In this document: piece after piece, positions 23,479-33,105 of the stretch | How the letters are laid out: the number at the start of each line of letters is the position of its first letter | How positions within the stretch are numbered: position 1 is the first letter of the stretch | Assembly: GCA_002361235.1 (NCBI GenBank) | Contig: DESI01000005.1 | Coordinates: 1-64,000 of the forward strand | Direction: 5' to 3' | Origin: Porphyromonadaceae bacterium UBA3318 | Lineage (GTDB): Bacteria > Bacteroidota > Bacteroidia > Bacteroidales > Muribaculaceae | Length of the DNA stretch: 64,000 nucleotides | Notes under the pieces: generated by a model | Told to the model about the DNA's origin: nothing | Database searches by the model: none | What the model saw: only the letters and a program-made list of their open reading frames with translations | Translations under genes and position numbers: made by a program

Positions 23479-25332
23479 TTACAGCAGCGAGGCGATGCCG
23501 GACTCGCTGATCAGGGTGTAGACCTTGTTGCCGTTGGGCGTCAGCGACGGGTCGGGCAGCGCGAACAGGCGGGCTATGATGTCCTCCATCTCGCGGTTGG
23601 ATAGTTTTACGCCACGGCGTATGGCGCCGGAACGGGCCATGACCAAGGCCACCTTCTGACGCAACGTGGCGCCCGGCTGATATTCGTTGCCGTAGTTCAC
23701 GGAATCCTCGGTTACGGAGTCAAGCACCCGCAGCAGCACATCCTTGGCTTCGTGGGCCTTGACCATAGACGGCACGGCGTTGATCTGCCAGTCGCTGTCG
23801 CTGAGATATTCAAGCGAGAAACCGAGGCTTTCCATGTTGCCGAGCACGCCGGCCAACGCCATCTGCTGGCTTTCGTCCAGTGTCACCTTCTCGGGAAACA
23901 TCAGCGGCTGGGACACCACATCCTGATGACCCGTGCGCTGCAGGTATTCCTCGTACAGTATCTTGACATGCGCGCGATGCTGATCTATCACCAACAGACT
24001 CTCCCCCTGCGTGGTGATGATGTATTTCTGGTTGAACTGAATGCATATCGCACCCATTCCGGACGTCATGCCGGGCGTGTCGAGACCCGCAATGGTCTGA
24101 GCAGGCGCGGACGCCGGCTCGGGCGTTTCCATCCGGCTCCGGGGTGCGGGATCGGGATATATGTCGCTCCAGTTGCGCGTCACCTGCGTGGGCCGGTAGT
24201 TCTGCCCTATCGTGTGTCGCTTCACCTCCTCGAAGGGGTTGTAGTCAGGCCGGAATCCCATGTCCGGGGCCTTTGGCATCTCGCCCTGCTGCAACGGACG
24301 CACGTCCAGCTCATCGGAGTTGAAGTCAATGCTCGGCACGGCCGAAAACTTACCCAACGATGTCTTGACGGCCTGCGTCAATATAGGCCATATCGCATTC
24401 TCGTTCTCGAACTTTATCTCGTTCTTGGTGGGATGGATGTTCACGTCGATGGTGTCCGGGCTCACAGTGAACACTATGAAGTAACAGGGCTGTGTGCCGG
24501 GCGCTATCAGATTCTCGTAGCACGCCGTTATGGCCTTATGGAAATAGGGATGGCGCATGTTGCGTCCGTTCACTATCAGATACTGCAGAGGATTGCGCCG
24601 GCGCGCGAATTCCGGACGCGATATGAAGCCCTCTATCTTCACTATCGGCGTGTCGATGTCCACCGGCAGCAGATGGTCGCTCTTAAGCGTGTTTTTCCAT
24701 ATATCCTCTATGCGCTGGCGCAACGTGCCGGGGCGCAGCTCTATCGTGCGCGATCCGGTGTCGATGCTGAGGCGCAGCTTATGGTTCACAAGTGCCAGCC
24801 GTTCGAACTCGCGCATGATGTTGCTCAGCTCCACGCTGTCGCTTTTCAGGAACTTTCGCCGCGCCGGCACGTTGAAGAACAGGCGCTTCACGGCTATCAC
24901 CGTACCATGGTCGGTGGCTATGGGCTGCTGGCTCTTTACCTTCGACGCCTCTATGACTAAGTGCGTGCCTAACTGTTCGCCGCTCTTGCGCGTTTTCAGC
25001 TCCACTTCCGATATGGCGCAGATGGATGGCAAAGCCTCACCGCGGAAGCCCATGCTGTGAAGTGTAAAGAGGTCGCCGGCCTGTCGTATCTTGGACGTGG
25101 CATGACGCTCGAACGCCATGCGCGCGTCTGTATCCGACATGCCCATGCCGTTGTCCTGCACCTGTATCAGTGTCTTGCCGGCATCGCGTATCACGATGCT
25201 GATTTCCGTGGCGCCGGCATCTACGGAGTTCTCTACAAGTTCCTTGATCACCGACGCCGGCCGCTGTATCACCTCGCCGGCCGCTATCTGGTTGGCCACC
25301 GAATCCGGCAGCAGCTTGATTATATCGCTCAT
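23479..25332 (-). CDS. mutL: DNA mismatch repair protein MutL
   Basis: 617 residues. The N-terminal GHKL ATPase has E-N-S-V-D-A-G (about 35), D-N-G-M-G-M (about 60), and G-F-R-G-E-A-L-P-S-I (about 95). The C-terminal dimerisation domain starts near 420. At the position of the endonuclease motif DQHA-xx-E-xxxx-E the sequence reads D-Q-H-R-A-H-V-K-I-L-Y-E, lacking the first metal-binding Glu, so nicking activity is doubtful. It couples MutS mismatch recognition to repair. It starts 24 nt after the OstA-like gene in the same operon. Confidence 0.95.
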   Translation of the reverse strand: MSDIIKLLPDSVANQIAAGEVIQRPASVIKELVENSVDAGATEISIVIRDAGKTLIQVQDNGMGMSDTDARMAFERHATSKIRQAGDLFTLHSMGFRGEALPSICAISEVELKTRKSGEQLGTHLVIEASKVKSQQPIATDHGTVIAVKRLFFNVPARRKFLKSDSVELSNIMREFERLALVNHKLRLSIDTGSRTIELRPGTLRQRIEDIWKNTLKSDHLLPVDIDTPIVKIEGFISRPEFARRRNPLQYLIVNGRNMRHPYFHKAITACYENLIAPGTQPCYFIVFTVSPDTIDVNIHPTKNEIKFENENAIWPILTQAVKTSLGKFSAVPSIDFNSDELDVRPLQQGEMPKAPDMGFRPDYNPFEEVKRHTIGQNYRPTQVTRNWSDIYPDPAPRSRMETPEPASAPAQTIAGLDTPGMTSGMGAICIQFNQKYIITTQGESLLVIDQHRAHVKILYEEYLQRTGHQDVVSQPLMFPEKVTLDESQQMALAGVLGNMESLGFSLEYLSDSDWQINAVPSMVKAHEAKDVLLRVLDSVTEDSVNYGNEYQPGATLRQKVALVMARSGAIRRGVKLSNREMEDIIARLFALPDPSLTPNGNKVYTLISESGIASLL

Positions 25333-25356
25333 AGACTGTTTCTCCTGCTTTTTGGA

Positions 25357-27540
25357 CTATTTCCCCTGCTTTTTGGCCGTGCGCACCATTCCCTTGTACT
25401 CCGACGGTTTGGGCGGCGCGGCCTTGATGGGCGACGCCTCGCGGAACCATTGCTCCAGCGCCTCAGGCACCTCGCCGAGCTCGTCTATCCAGCGTACCCG
25501 GTCGCCATACCAGCCACGCTGCGGCCTGAGCATGTCCAGCCAACGGAAGCCCTGCAGGAATTTCTGCGACTGCTTCACCTGTCCTATGGGCGTAACCGTT
25601 CCGGACACTTCGGGCCACATCTTGAGATGGTCCAGCTTGCCGTCCACGAAATCAATGGTCAGATACGAGCTTTCGGCATTCACCAGCTTGTTGACGGTCG
25701 AATCCGATTCCTGCGGCAACACGATGGTCTGCACATTGCCTTCCACTTCCAGACGCTTTATCATCTCGTTGTCGATAAAGGCTTTCATCTTCGTTCCCGA
25801 CAGCTGCTGGTAGAAGTCCTCGTCCACATGCTCGCCGAGTATGCCCGATTCGGGCAGGTATGCCCAGTCCACGGTCGAGTCATTCAGGTGCAGGTCGATG
25901 CGGTTGCCCATCACCTGACGCTCGCCGCTCCATACCAACGGCTTGCGCAGCATGTACATCATCGAGTCGTGCTGCACGTATATCATGGTGTCGGCCACGC
26001 CCTGCGCGTCCTTGTTGAAGAACCGCGCCTTACCGATGGCCTTGGCCACGTGGAAGTCCTTGGGTATCATGAAGGCCGAGTCGCGGCCGAGCTTGTCGAG
26101 CCTCGGTCCGGGCGGTGCCGGAGGCACCGTGTCGACGGCAGCCAGACTGTCAAGTGTATCGGTGCTATTAGAGTTATTAGAGCAATCGACACTGTCTGAT
26201 GGCTCTGATGGCTCTGACCTCTCTGACCTCTCTGATACCGGCGCCTGTTCTTCCGATTCCTCCGGCAACTTCGGCTTCTCTCCCCAGCCGGGCAATTGGA
26301 ACTTATAGGGCAGCAGCGACAGCACCACGGGCATCGAGTCGGCTATCTGCTGCAGCGATTCGAACCGTGCGAGTCGCGCACGTGTGGCGGCCGACAGCAT
26401 ATTGTCGAGCGAATCGGGCCACACCATCTCCTGCACTATGTACGACAATATTGTGTCGGCGCGCAGGAACAGCGAGTCTGGGCGCGAATATTCTATCAGC
26501 AGCGGATATTCCGTGGCCATTGCGGTGCGGGTCGAGTCGTTGTATTCGCCGTATCCGCCTATCAGCTGCACCTTGCGCGCGGTGTCGGTCAGCACCATGG
26601 GCTGCTGGTGCTTGCTCTTGTCGCGGAACATATACGCGCGGCTCAGGCGCGTCAGTTTGTCATAGATGATGGAATCACCCTCAAGCCATGTCACGTTGTT
26701 GGCGCTATCCCTGTGCGTGATAGTGGAACGCGACGTGAGCTGCGCGTGATCGGTCCGGGTGTCGTACCATCCCTTGGTGGTCACGATGGTGTCATTGGCA
26801 CCCTCTATGACTGTATGGGTGTTGATGTCGGCTATATGTGTCTCGGTGTTGTAGTCCAGCTCGCTGGTGCGCAGCTTGTAGCCGTCCTTGTTGTTCACCA
26901 GCTTGACGTCGTCGCGGAACTTAGCCTGCTTGGTGTTCGGGCTGTATTCGCCGTAAATCGAGGTAAGCGTGTTGACGTCATCCTGCAGCACACCGCCGGT
27001 AGTGTACCATCCGCGCTCGTTCATCACGTCATAGTCCAGCGAGTCGGTCTTCAGGTTGACAGTGCGGTTCTTCAGCTCCACCTTGTCGCGCGAGGGGCCG
27101 CGCACCAGCGTGGCATGCTTCTCCAGACCATCGTAATACAGCTTGTCGGCATACACGAACAGTGTGTCGCCCTGGCGCATCTCCACGTGTCCGAAGGCAT
27201 CCATCGAATTCTTCTCCGGATAGTAATAGGCCGAATCGCAGAACATCCACATGCCGCCCTGACGGAACTTGACCGTTCCCTTCACAATCTGGAACTCCTC
27301 GTATTCGTTGGCGGGACGGAACAGCGAGTCGGCGTGTTCCAGAAACACCTTGTCGTCCTGAAACCTGTTGACGTCGGGAATCTGCGGCTTGATCGGCTCG
27401 CGGGGTTTGGGACGCGTATAGGTCTCGGTCTTGGGCTTATTCCTGGCCGACTGCGCACGGGCGTCGCCGATCCAGCTCCACGCCAGACCCAGCAGCGCCA
27501 GCGCCACCATCAATACTATCGCCTGTCTACCCTTCAGCAT
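25357..27540 (-). CDS. OstA/LptA-like LPS transport protein
   Basis: 727 residues. A signal or anchor helix covers about 8-28. The body has repeated LptA/OstA-type beta-jellyroll strands (G-T-V-K-F-R-Q-G-G-M-W-M-F-C-D-S-A-Y-Y, Y-A-D-K-L-Y-Y-D, L-K-T-D-S-L-D-Y-D). Such proteins form the periplasmic bridge carrying lipopolysaccharide to the outer membrane. A low-complexity insert near 440-485 (E-R-S-E-R-S-E-P-S-E-P-S, then N/S-rich, then P-rich) is encoded by the in-frame 9-bp repeat at 26195-26238. It lies between mutL and the SurA-like gene, with 7 nt to the latter. Confidence 0.85.
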   Translation of the reverse strand: MLKGRQAIVLMVALALLGLAWSWIGDARAQSARNKPKTETYTRPKPREPIKPQIPDVNRFQDDKVFLEHADSLFRPANEYEEFQIVKGTVKFRQGGMWMFCDSAYYYPEKNSMDAFGHVEMRQGDTLFVYADKLYYDGLEKHATLVRGPSRDKVELKNRTVNLKTDSLDYDVMNERGWYTTGGVLQDDVNTLTSIYGEYSPNTKQAKFRDDVKLVNNKDGYKLRTSELDYNTETHIADINTHTVIEGANDTIVTTKGWYDTRTDHAQLTSRSTITHRDSANNVTWLEGDSIIYDKLTRLSRAYMFRDKSKHQQPMVLTDTARKVQLIGGYGEYNDSTRTAMATEYPLLIEYSRPDSLFLRADTILSYIVQEMVWPDSLDNMLSAATRARLARFESLQQIADSMPVVLSLLPYKFQLPGWGEKPKLPEESEEQAPVSERSERSEPSEPSDSVDCSNNSNSTDTLDSLAAVDTVPPAPPGPRLDKLGRDSAFMIPKDFHVAKAIGKARFFNKDAQGVADTMIYVQHDSMMYMLRKPLVWSGERQVMGNRIDLHLNDSTVDWAYLPESGILGEHVDEDFYQQLSGTKMKAFIDNEMIKRLEVEGNVQTIVLPQESDSTVNKLVNAESSYLTIDFVDGKLDHLKMWPEVSGTVTPIGQVKQSQKFLQGFRWLDMLRPQRGWYGDRVRWIDELGEVPEALEQWFREASPIKAAPPKPSEYKGMVRTAKKQGK
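26195..26238 (+). repeat. in-frame 9-bp tandem repeat in the OstA-like gene
   Basis: Almost five units: TCTGATGGC twice, TCTGACCTC twice, then a partial TCTGATACC. Because the unit is 9 bp, copy-number changes would lengthen the E-R/P-S tripeptide stretch without a frameshift. Confidence 0.85.
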
Positions 27541-27547
27541 GGTCTGT

Positions 27548-28906
27548 TTATTTTATCCAGCCTTCGTACTGGAACTCGCAGCCTTCCCAACCGTCTGTAA
27601 TCTTGGTGTATGTGTTCTTTATCTTCTTCTCGATCCATTCCTTCAGGATCCGTTGCTTCTCGTAGCCTTCATACATGCTCTTGATCATGTTGAAGTCGTC
27701 GGCCAGCGTAGCCTTGTGTCCGGGAATGCGCTTGGTGAGACGCACTATCGACACCACGTCGCGGTTCTTGCGCGGATCCTTCATTATGAACGCTTCCGAT
27801 ATGTCGCCTGGCTGCATCAGCTCCAGTTTCTCGGCTGCTTCGGCGGGAAGGTCCTGCATCTCGAAGCGGTTGCTGCCGGTTTTCGGATTGATCATGATTC
27901 CCTTATTGTTCTTCGTATCCTTGTCCTGCGACACATAGCGGGCTGCCTCCTCGAACGAGAACACGCCTCCCACTATCTCCTTGCGCAGCGAGTCGAGACG
28001 CACCACGGCGGTGTTCAGGTCCTTGGCTGCCACTTTGGGCGTAAGCAGAATGTGGCGCACGTTCACCTGGTCGCCGCGCTTGTCTATCAGCTGGATGATG
28101 TGATAGCCGTACTCGGTCTCCACGATACGCGACACCTTCTTGGGGTCGTTCAGGTTGAAGGCCACTGCCGAGAACTCAGGCACGAAGTCGGCGCGCCCGT
28201 GATAGCCCAGCTCGCCTCCCTGCAAGGCCGATCCGTCCTCGCTGTATGCGATGGCCAGCGTCGAGAACTCGGCCTCGCCCTTGTTGATTCGGTCGGAATA
28301 TTCGCGCAGACGGGCCTTGATGTCGTCTATCTCCTGCTGCGGAATCTCGGGATTGATGGTGATGATCTGAGCCTCCACCTGCATCGGCACGTACGGGATG
28401 CTGTCCTCGGGCAGCGAGGCGTAGTATTTCTTAACCTCGTTGGGCGTACCCTTCACGTTCTTGGTCAGCGAGTTCTGAACCTGCTCGATAATGTAGTTGT
28501 TGCGCATCATGTCCATCAGCTGCGTGCGCAGCGCCGGCATGCTCTTGTGGAAATATTCCTCGACTTTCTCGCGCGAGCCGAGATTGGCCACGAAGTAGTC
28601 TATACGCTTGTCCACCTGCGAGGCCACCTGATTCTCGGGGGCCTCCACGGTGTCTATCTTGGCCTGGTGCAGAAACAGCTTGTCCACGGCCATCCGCTCG
28701 GGAATGACGCAATACGGGTCGCCGCCGAGGTTCACGCCCTCCGAGCGCAACTGCGAATACTGCTCCTCGACGTCCGACTTGAAGATAGCCTCGTCGCCCA
28801 CTATCCACGCCACCTCGTCCACAACGTTCTTCTGTATCGCCGCGGCTGCGGTCACCACGACCATCGCTGTCATCACGGCTCCTGTGGCCAGTTTCAACTT
28901 ATTCAT
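27548..28906 (-). CDS. SurA-like periplasmic peptidyl-prolyl isomerase
   Basis: 452 residues with a signal peptide (A-T-G-A-V-M-T-A-M-V-V-V-T-A-A-A-A). A SurA-type N-terminal chaperone part follows (D-E-V-A-W-I-V-G-D-E-A-I-F-K-S-D-V), then two parvulin domains: G-G-E-L-G-Y-H-G with Y-G-Y-H-I-I-Q-L, and V-R-H-I-L-L-T-P. SurA helps outer-membrane proteins fold in the periplasm. It is in an operon with the lipoprotein upstream (5 nt) and the OstA-like gene downstream (7 nt), consistent with envelope assembly. Confidence 0.9.
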   Translation of the reverse strand: MNKLKLATGAVMTAMVVVTAAAAIQKNVVDEVAWIVGDEAIFKSDVEEQYSQLRSEGVNLGGDPYCVIPERMAVDKLFLHQAKIDTVEAPENQVASQVDKRIDYFVANLGSREKVEEYFHKSMPALRTQLMDMMRNNYIIEQVQNSLTKNVKGTPNEVKKYYASLPEDSIPYVPMQVEAQIITINPEIPQQEIDDIKARLREYSDRINKGEAEFSTLAIAYSEDGSALQGGELGYHGRADFVPEFSAVAFNLNDPKKVSRIVETEYGYHIIQLIDKRGDQVNVRHILLTPKVAAKDLNTAVVRLDSLRKEIVGGVFSFEEAARYVSQDKDTKNNKGIMINPKTGSNRFEMQDLPAEAAEKLELMQPGDISEAFIMKDPRKNRDVVSIVRLTKRIPGHKATLADDFNMIKSMYEGYEKQRILKEWIEKKIKNTYTKITDGWEGCEFQYEGWIK

Positions 28907-28911
28907 AATGT

Positions 28912-29829
28912 TTATCTTTTTTCTGTTTGCAGTTCCGAGATCTTCCCGGTCGCAGGGTCATACAATCCTTTGCGCAGGCGTCCCTCATTGATCTCGTGTC
29001 GGTATATGTCGGAAATCATGTTGTCGCGGCGACTGGCGATGTCGGCCTGACGCAGAGTCTCGCGTGTTCGCTCGCGGGCATAGTCCTGGGGCATCTTCTC
29101 GCCGCTTCCCACATATTCCGATATGTGTATGATATAGACCGAGCCGCCATAGCTGGTCTCGAAATCCTTGTTGTCCTGCAGAAAGGCGTCGGCATCGAAA
29201 AACCGGTACGGCACCAGGTCGGCGACTTCGTGCCAGGCGTGCCAGCGGTCGAGAAAATACTCGTACTGCGTGGCACCGCGAAGGCCCTTCTTCTCCATGC
29301 GGTCCAGCGAGTGGTCGCCGGGAGTCTTCATCCATTCCCTGATGGCCGGCAGATTGGCGTCGTCCTCAGGCACCTTGACGAATATTCCCTTCACCACAGG
29401 CTCCTCAAGTATCATGGAGTCACGTCGCTGGCTCAGATACCTGTCTATGCGGCGGTTGCTCACGTCCTGATCGCCGGTTCGGTCCATCATGCTCAGATAC
29501 TTGCTCAGTATCAGGTCATTCCGATACTGATCCACCATTCTGTCCACTTCTTCCAGGTCGGGAATGTTGCGTTCGGCAAACTCCGTGAGCACCTGCCGCC
29601 GCAGCCAGGTCTCGACGATGCTGCGGAACATGGCCATGCTGTCGGCCGGCTCCAGGCCACGCGGAATCTGACGCAACACCTCCTGCAACATCAGAATCGT
29701 ATCGCCCACCGCAACCACCTCCACGTCGCTGACTTCGGAACGTGCGGCATTCTTCCGGCAACCGCTCCACGCGATTGCCGACACCGCCAACAGGGGTATC
29801 AAAAACCGGCTAATTTTCCGTAAGTCCAT
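28912..29829 (-). CDS. SurA-related periplasmic lipoprotein
   Basis: 305 residues. A lipoprotein signal ends A-W-S-G-C (about residue 24). The sequence starts V-A-V-G-D-T-I-L-M-L-Q-E-V, as in SurA/PpiC N-terminal domains, with a helical region and a degenerate C-terminal parvulin-like part lacking the usual G-G-x-L-G motif. It is probably a chaperone-type relative of the SurA-like protein encoded next. It is the first gene of the operon to mutL. Confidence 0.7.
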   Translation of the reverse strand: MDLRKISRFLIPLLAVSAIAWSGCRKNAARSEVSDVEVVAVGDTILMLQEVLRQIPRGLEPADSMAMFRSIVETWLRRQVLTEFAERNIPDLEEVDRMVDQYRNDLILSKYLSMMDRTGDQDVSNRRIDRYLSQRRDSMILEEPVVKGIFVKVPEDDANLPAIREWMKTPGDHSLDRMEKKGLRGATQYEYFLDRWHAWHEVADLVPYRFFDADAFLQDNKDFETSYGGSVYIIHISEYVGSGEKMPQDYARERTRETLRQADIASRRDNMISDIYRHEINEGRLRKGLYDPATGKISELQTEKR

Positions 29830-29838
29830 ATCAAGCTA

Positions 29839-29869
29839 CAAATTTACGATTTTTTTGCAACTCCACAAA
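29839..29869 (-). promoter_or_regulatory. promoter of the envelope-mutL operon
   Basis: Minus strand TTTG (29869-29866), 19-nt spacer, TAAATTTG (29846-29839), perfect consensus; expected start about 29832, only a few bases before the ATG at 29829. The transcript would therefore be nearly leaderless. Confidence 0.78.
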
Positions 29870-29875
29870 ATGAAA

Positions 29876-29924
29876 GTTCCGGACCTGCCTGCTCATCGCC
29901 TGACGAGTACGGCATGTCCGGAAC
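29876..29924 (-). terminator. terminator of the arabinose operon
   Basis: Arms GTTCCGGAC (29876-29884) and GTCCGGAAC (29916-29924) are perfect complements, followed on the minus strand by a T-rich tail (CTTTCATTTT). It lies 30 nt after the araB stop. Confidence 0.75.
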
Positions 29925-29953
29925 CGTTATCGGTTTTCAGTATGTAGGCAGAG

Positions 29954-31543
29954 TCAGCGGACTTCCACCGCTTTTCCTTCTACCGGCAGTTTCTTCAGGT
30001 ATGTCTTCAGGTATCGGTCATAGCCGGCCACCTCATCGGGCGTAGCCATGATTTCGGTTCCCTTGTTGCCGGCGAACACTTCGCTGTCCAGCCATTCATC
30101 CAGAGGCTTTGCTGCACCGTTGTTCACCAGATAGGAAGCGAGCAGGGCCATGCCCCACGCACCGCCCTCGCCGGCTGTCTCCATCACCGAGATGGGGGCG
30201 TTCAGTGCCGACGACAGTATGCGCTGGCCCACTCCGGGGGTCTTGAACAGTCCGCCGTGACCGGTGATGCGGTCCACCTTCACATTCTCGTCGTGGAACA
30301 GGATGTCGTTGCCTATCTTCAGCACGGCCACCGATGCGTTCAGGTTCGCGCGCATGAAGTTGGCCAGCGAGAACCTGTCGCTCACGCTGCGCACGAACAG
30401 GGGCGAGCCCTCCGTCAATCCGATTACCGGTTCGCCTGAGAACAGGTTGTAGCTTACCAGGCCGCCGCAGTCCTTGTCGCCCGTCAGGGCGTTGTTGTAC
30501 AGCTTGCCGTATATCTCGCCGATGTCGCACTTCACGCCCATCAGCTCGGCGAACTCGCTGAATATGCCCACCCACGCGTTCAGATCGGAGGTACAGTTGT
30601 TGCAATGCACCATGGCCACGGGACTTCCGTCGGGCGTGGTGACCATGTCGATGGCCTCGTACGGGCGGCTCAGTTCCTTCTCCAGCACTATCATGGAGAA
30701 TGAAGATGTTCCGGCCGAGACGTTACCGGTGCGCTGACGCACTGAATTAGTCGCCACCATTCCGGTGCCGGCGTCTCCTTCCGGGGGACACATCGGTATG
30801 CCGTCCTTCAGCTTTCCGGTCGGATCCAGACGGGAAGCGCCCTCGGCGGTGAGTACACCGGCCTCGGCACCTGCCACCAATACCTCGGGCAGAATCTCGG
30901 CGAGTTTCCTGCCGAAGCCCTTGCCTGCTGCCAATTCGTCGAACTTGGACACCATCGAGGCATCATAGTTCCGGGTCTTCGAGTCCACGGGCATGATGCC
31001 GGAGGCATCGCCTATGCCTATCACCTTACGGTCTGTCAGCTGCCAATGTATGTAGCCGGCCAAGGTGGTGATGAACGCCACGTCCTTCACGTGCGGCTCA
31101 TCGTCGAGAATCACCTGATACAGATGCGACAGGCTCCAGCGCAACGGCATGTTGAAGTTGAACAGCTCCGACAGTTCCTTAGCCGCTGCTCCGGTGTTGG
31201 TGTTGCGCCATGTGCGGAAGGGAGCCAGCATCCCGCCGTCCTTGTCAAAGGCCATGTATCCGTGCATCATCGCACTGATGCCTATGGCTCCGAGCGTCTC
31301 GATCTCCACGCCATATTCATTGCGGACATTGGCGGCGAGGTCGGCGTAACACGCCTGCACTCCGCCCCATATATCCTCTAATGAATATGTCCACAGGCCG
31401 TTCTCCAGGCGGTTTTCCCACTCGTGGCTGCCCTGGGCTATCGGCTTGCTATCGCCGTCGATCAGCACGGCCTTGATGCGGGTAGAGCCGAACTCGATTC
31501 CGAGTACGGCCTTACCCTGCTGTATAGTTGACTTGGCGTCCAT
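29954..31543 (-). CDS. araB: L-ribulokinase (FGGY family)
   Basis: 529 residues. An FGGY sugar kinase: G-I-E-F-G-S-T-R-I-K near residue 15 (ATP phosphate loop), I-G-I-S-A-M-M-H-G-Y (about 97), and G-H-G-G-L-F-K-T-P near 430. In this operon it phosphorylates L-ribulose to L-ribulose-5-phosphate; it belongs to the Bacteroidetes type rather than the E. coli AraB type, so xylulokinase-like alternatives exist by sequence alone. It starts 3 nt after araA, last gene of the operon. Confidence 0.88.
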   Translation of the reverse strand: MDAKSTIQQGKAVLGIEFGSTRIKAVLIDGDSKPIAQGSHEWENRLENGLWTYSLEDIWGGVQACYADLAANVRNEYGVEIETLGAIGISAMMHGYMAFDKDGGMLAPFRTWRNTNTGAAAKELSELFNFNMPLRWSLSHLYQVILDDEPHVKDVAFITTLAGYIHWQLTDRKVIGIGDASGIMPVDSKTRNYDASMVSKFDELAAGKGFGRKLAEILPEVLVAGAEAGVLTAEGASRLDPTGKLKDGIPMCPPEGDAGTGMVATNSVRQRTGNVSAGTSSFSMIVLEKELSRPYEAIDMVTTPDGSPVAMVHCNNCTSDLNAWVGIFSEFAELMGVKCDIGEIYGKLYNNALTGDKDCGGLVSYNLFSGEPVIGLTEGSPLFVRSVSDRFSLANFMRANLNASVAVLKIGNDILFHDENVKVDRITGHGGLFKTPGVGQRILSSALNAPISVMETAGEGGAWGMALLASYLVNNGAAKPLDEWLDSEVFAGNKGTEIMATPDEVAGYDRYLKTYLKKLPVEGKAVEVR

Positions 31544-31546
31544 CGC

Positions 31547-33073
31547 TTACTTGTTGAGCATGTAATAAACGTCGTTGTAACGCAGCTCGCGCTTGAACTC
31601 CGGGATGGTGGTGTTCTTGTCGATGCGCACCATCTCGATGCCGGCCATTTCGGCGTAATCCTCCCAGAATTCGGGGGTCACGGCATAGCTGAAGCATGAG
31701 TGGTGAGTACCTCCGGCCAGTATCCATGCTGCTGCACCGGTCTCGAAGTCGGGCATCGGAATCCAGAGTGCGGATGCCACGGGCAGCTTGGGCAGAGGCT
31801 TCGACTTGATGCACTCCACGTCGTTCACTATCAGGCGGAAGCGGTTGCCGAGGTCTATCACCGTTGCCGTAAGTCCGTTGCCGGGCTTGGAAGTGAACAC
31901 TAAGCGTGCGGTCTGTGCCTTGCGGATACCTATACCGAGGAAGTGAACCTCCAGACGGGGCTTCTGCTCGGCTATCATGGGGCAAACCTCGAGCATGTGG
32001 GCCTGCAGGATTGCGCTCTGCTTGCCGTCGAAGTTCAGCGTGTAGTCCTCCAGGAACGAGCAGCCGCCTTCCATGCCCTGCGTCATATACCACAGCGTGC
32101 GGTACAGCGCGGCCGACTTCCAGTCGCCCTCGGCGCCGAAACCGTAGCCCTCGGCCATCAGTCGCTGAGAGGCCAGGCCGGGAATCTGGTCGAAGCCCAC
32201 GAACATCGGGTCGTTGATGTCGTCGGTTCCGAGGTCGTCGAAGTTGGTGGTGAAGCCCTTGGCGTTGTGAGCCGTCAGGCAGGCGCGGATAGCTAATTCC
32301 GCACGTGCTGCATTGTGCACAGACTTGCAGGCGACACTGCCCTCCTCCAAGATTTCGGGTGCGCAGTCATACTGGGCTACATATTCCTTGTACAGTGCCT
32401 CCACCTCGTCGTCGGTCACTTTTTTCTGATATTCCATCAGCTCGCTTACGGGCACATAGTCCACGTGATAGCCCATGCGGATCTCGGCGTCCACCTTGTC
32501 GCCGTCGGTCACGGCCACATTGTTCATCTGGTCGCCGAAACGCACGATGGTCATGTCCTGCGCGTCGGCCCATGCGGCTGCCACGCGGCTCCACACAGCT
32601 ATGTGCTTCTGGGTCTCAGCATCCGTCCAGTGTCCCACCACCACCTTGCGGCGCACGTTCAGACGGGCGCAGATGTGGCCGAACTCGCGGTCGCCGTGCG
32701 CCGACTGGTTCAGGTTCATGAAGTCCATGTCCATGGTGTCCCATGGAATCTCGGCGTTATACTGTGTGTGCAGGTGCAGCAGCGGTTTGCGAAGTGCCTG
32801 CAGGCCATGTATCCACATCTTGGCGGGCGAGAAGGTGTGCATCCATGTGATGATGCCCACGCACTTCTCGTCGTTGTTGGCAGCCTTCATCACGGCCTCG
32901 ACTTCCTTCGACGAGTTGGCGGTACCCTTGTACACCACCTTGATGGGAAGGTTGCCCGACTTGTTCAGGCCATCGACCATCTCTTTGGAATGTGCGTCTA
33001 CGGCGATGACTGCATCGCCTCCGTACAGCAGCTGGGCGCCTGTCACCCACCATATCTCAAGATTATCAAACAT
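31547..33073 (-). CDS. araA: L-arabinose isomerase
   Basis: 508 residues, the usual family length. It converts L-arabinose to L-ribulose in the cytoplasm, needing Mn2+. Seen: W-W-V-T-G-A-Q-L-L-Y-G at the start, W-M-H-T-F-S-P-A-K-M-W (about 77), T-N-F-D-D-L with E-G-Y-G-F-G-A-E-G-D-W-K (about 310, metal-binding Glu), and G-G-T-H-H-S-C at the C-terminal part (His ligand). In operon 32 nt after araD. Confidence 0.96.
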   Translation of the reverse strand: MFDNLEIWWVTGAQLLYGGDAVIAVDAHSKEMVDGLNKSGNLPIKVVYKGTANSSKEVEAVMKAANNDEKCVGIITWMHTFSPAKMWIHGLQALRKPLLHLHTQYNAEIPWDTMDMDFMNLNQSAHGDREFGHICARLNVRRKVVVGHWTDAETQKHIAVWSRVAAAWADAQDMTIVRFGDQMNNVAVTDGDKVDAEIRMGYHVDYVPVSELMEYQKKVTDDEVEALYKEYVAQYDCAPEILEEGSVACKSVHNAARAELAIRACLTAHNAKGFTTNFDDLGTDDINDPMFVGFDQIPGLASQRLMAEGYGFGAEGDWKSAALYRTLWYMTQGMEGGCSFLEDYTLNFDGKQSAILQAHMLEVCPMIAEQKPRLEVHFLGIGIRKAQTARLVFTSKPGNGLTATVIDLGNRFRLIVNDVECIKSKPLPKLPVASALWIPMPDFETGAAAWILAGGTHHSCFSYAVTPEFWEDYAEMAGIEMVRIDKNTTIPEFKRELRYNDVYYMLNK

Positions 33074-33105
33074 AGTATCTTATTTTTAAAGTTTTCTTAT
33101 TATTG

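Noticed and set aside
29016..29335. Many long open frames antisense or out of frame to GC-rich genes
   Set aside because: They mirror the codon bias of the real genes (Arg/Ala/His-rich translations) and have no motifs or start context.
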